Origin: JBIOHJ01 sp044448905
GTDB lineage: Bacteria > Bacteroidota > Bacteroidia > AKYH767-A > OLB10
Direction of reading: 5' to 3'
NCBI GenBank assembly: GCA_044448905.1
Contig: JBIOHJ010000143.1
Location: 1-7,588, forward strand
Length of the DNA: 7,588 nucleotides
The notes below the pieces were generated by a model. The model searched no databases. It was not told the DNA's origin and saw only the letters and a list, made by a program, of their open reading frames with translations. Made by a program: the position numbers and the translations under genes. Positions 6,772 through 7,588 of the stretch are shown here, in pieces (within the stretch, counting starts at the first letter, position 1; each line of letters opens with the position of its first letter).

Positions 6772-7588
6772 TTACTGAGCAAGAATAAAACGAATGGTAA
6801 ATCCAAATTCTGTTCTTGTTGTTGGGAATGAAGTCGAAATCAGCGGGGTGCTACCTTCTCTTTCGAAATACGCCCGTACATTAAACCGTTCGTTTATTGC
6901 ATAATCGGCAGCGGTTTTAAAAGAGAAAACATTTAACCCTGCCGTTGGCTGATCAATATTTTCAAGGAGCTTGCGCAGGATGGTACTGTTTTTACGGTAC
7001 GACACATCGGCTGTTAAATTCAACTCATTATTCAAAGTAATTTTCTTTCCGCCAAGCTTCAGGCGCCACTTTGGTTTAAACCGGTAGCCCGCACCAAAAG
7101 TAAATTCGGTTCCTTTTATTTCGGTCAATTGTACTCCGGCATACGTGAGAGAAAGGTTGCGGTCTTTCTTATATTCGAACCGGGTAGACAATTTATTTTT
7201 CCATGTGATATCCACCCCAATCAATGGAGTGAATTGTTCGGAAAGAGTTATTTGCTGAAGTTCGAATTCCGGAATAAAATTACCTACCTGGTCGCGCGCA
7301 CTGCCATCAGGCTTGCGCAACAAACTGGTGGAATAAGAATTAATATTGTAGGTGGAGCGGTAACCATGCGTGAGGCTAATGCTCTGAAATAATTTTTTAG
7401 TAAAGGCAAGCTTTGACAATCCATCATAATTTATTCTCCAGTTTGGTAATGGAGTTTTTTGGAACAGATTTATTTTCATAGTAGAAGCATCTTTACCGCT
7501 ATATGCAGAAAGAAATGCATAGGTTAATACTTCCTGTGCAGAGCCACCATATCCGTCATTGTATCCGGCAGAATCTAAACCTGAAGAC
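6772..7588 (-). CDS. sprA: T9SS outer-membrane translocon SprA/Sov, C-terminal part (5' end outside window)
   Basis: SprA (Sov) is the very large beta-barrel pore through which type IX secretion cargo crosses the outer membrane; it is also needed for gliding in motile species. The frame is open from the window edge to TAA at 6774-6772, about 271 residues. Recognisable family segments are GYNDGYGG and AFLSAYSGK (before 7480), LPNWRINYDGLSKLAF (from about 7455) and ISLTHGYRSTYNINSYS (about 7390-7340). The rest alternates polar and hydrophobic residues, as in transmembrane beta-strands, and ends FTIRFILAQ. Full proteins are around 2,400 residues, so roughly the last tenth is present. An ATG at 7479 is not the start, since coding with family match continues upstream of it. 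gcvH follows 45 bases downstream, the order I recall from Flavobacterium. Only the C-terminus is seen, so completeness of the rest is unknown. Confidence 0.9.
   Translation of the reverse strand, partial: SSGLDSAGYNDGYGGSAQEVLTYAFLSAYSGKDASTMKINLFQKTPLPNWRINYDGLSKLAFTKKLFQSISLTHGYRSTYNINSYSTSLLRKPDGSARDQVGNFIPEFELQQITLSEQFTPLIGVDITWKNKLSTRFEYKKDRNLSLTYAGVQLTEIKGTEFTFGAGYRFKPKWRLKLGGKKITLNNELNLTADVSYRKNSTILRKLLENIDQPTAGLNVFSFKTAADYAINERFNVRAYFEREGSTPLISTSFPTTRTEFGFTIRFILAQ

Noticed and set aside
7477..7479. ATG giving a 235-residue protein as the start of a separate gene
   Set aside because: The same frame stays open to the window edge and the upstream residues (GYNDGYGG, AFLSAYSGK) match SprA, so this is an internal methionine.

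Overview
The window looks like chromosomal DNA from a member of the Bacteroidota (Bacteroidetes). The strongest evidence is the C-terminal part of SprA/Sov, the outer-membrane translocon of the type IX secretion system (T9SS), which occurs only in that phylum. Weak or absent Shine-Dalgarno sequences before most genes, a large outer-membrane propeller/barrel protein of a type common in the phylum, and a moderately AT-rich composition agree with this. The genus cannot be named from the sequence.

Layout. The left end (1-1042) is read on the + strand. It holds the last ~115 codons of an alanine racemase (cell-wall D-alanine), then, 15 bases on, a complete short-chain dehydrogenase whose C-terminal half resembles dihydropteridine reductase. 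Everything from 1078 to the right end is on the - strand. Read in its own direction (right to left) the order is: the sprA 3' end, gcvH (glycine cleavage H protein), a 1109-residue predicted outer-membrane protein (protease-like domain without its zinc motif, TolB-type propeller, Omp85-like barrel), an M20-family amidohydrolase, a broken tRNA copy, an intact tRNA-Lys(CTT), and a DinB-family protein. The last gene converges on the dehydrogenase across a 35-base gap that holds a short CGC-phased repeat.

How the parts relate. SprA and the 1109-residue protein are both envelope proteins, and the sprA-gcvH pair matches the order I recall from gliding flavobacteria. The amidohydrolase follows the large protein by 43 bases and may be translated from the same message; a small hairpin abuts its ribosome binding site. 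The tRNA region is the most unusual non-coding part. A 26-base exact copy of the 5' half of tRNA-Lys lies just upstream of the real tRNA, with a perfect 8-bp inverted repeat in place of the anticodon arm and no 3' half.

No CRISPR array, transposase, phage gene, restriction or toxin system is visible, and no gene-free stretch exceeds 300 bases. The longest (1519-1685) is the tRNA region. I do not see a clearly new multi-gene system. The best candidates for a second look are the three-domain outer-membrane protein and the tRNA/palindrome chimera.
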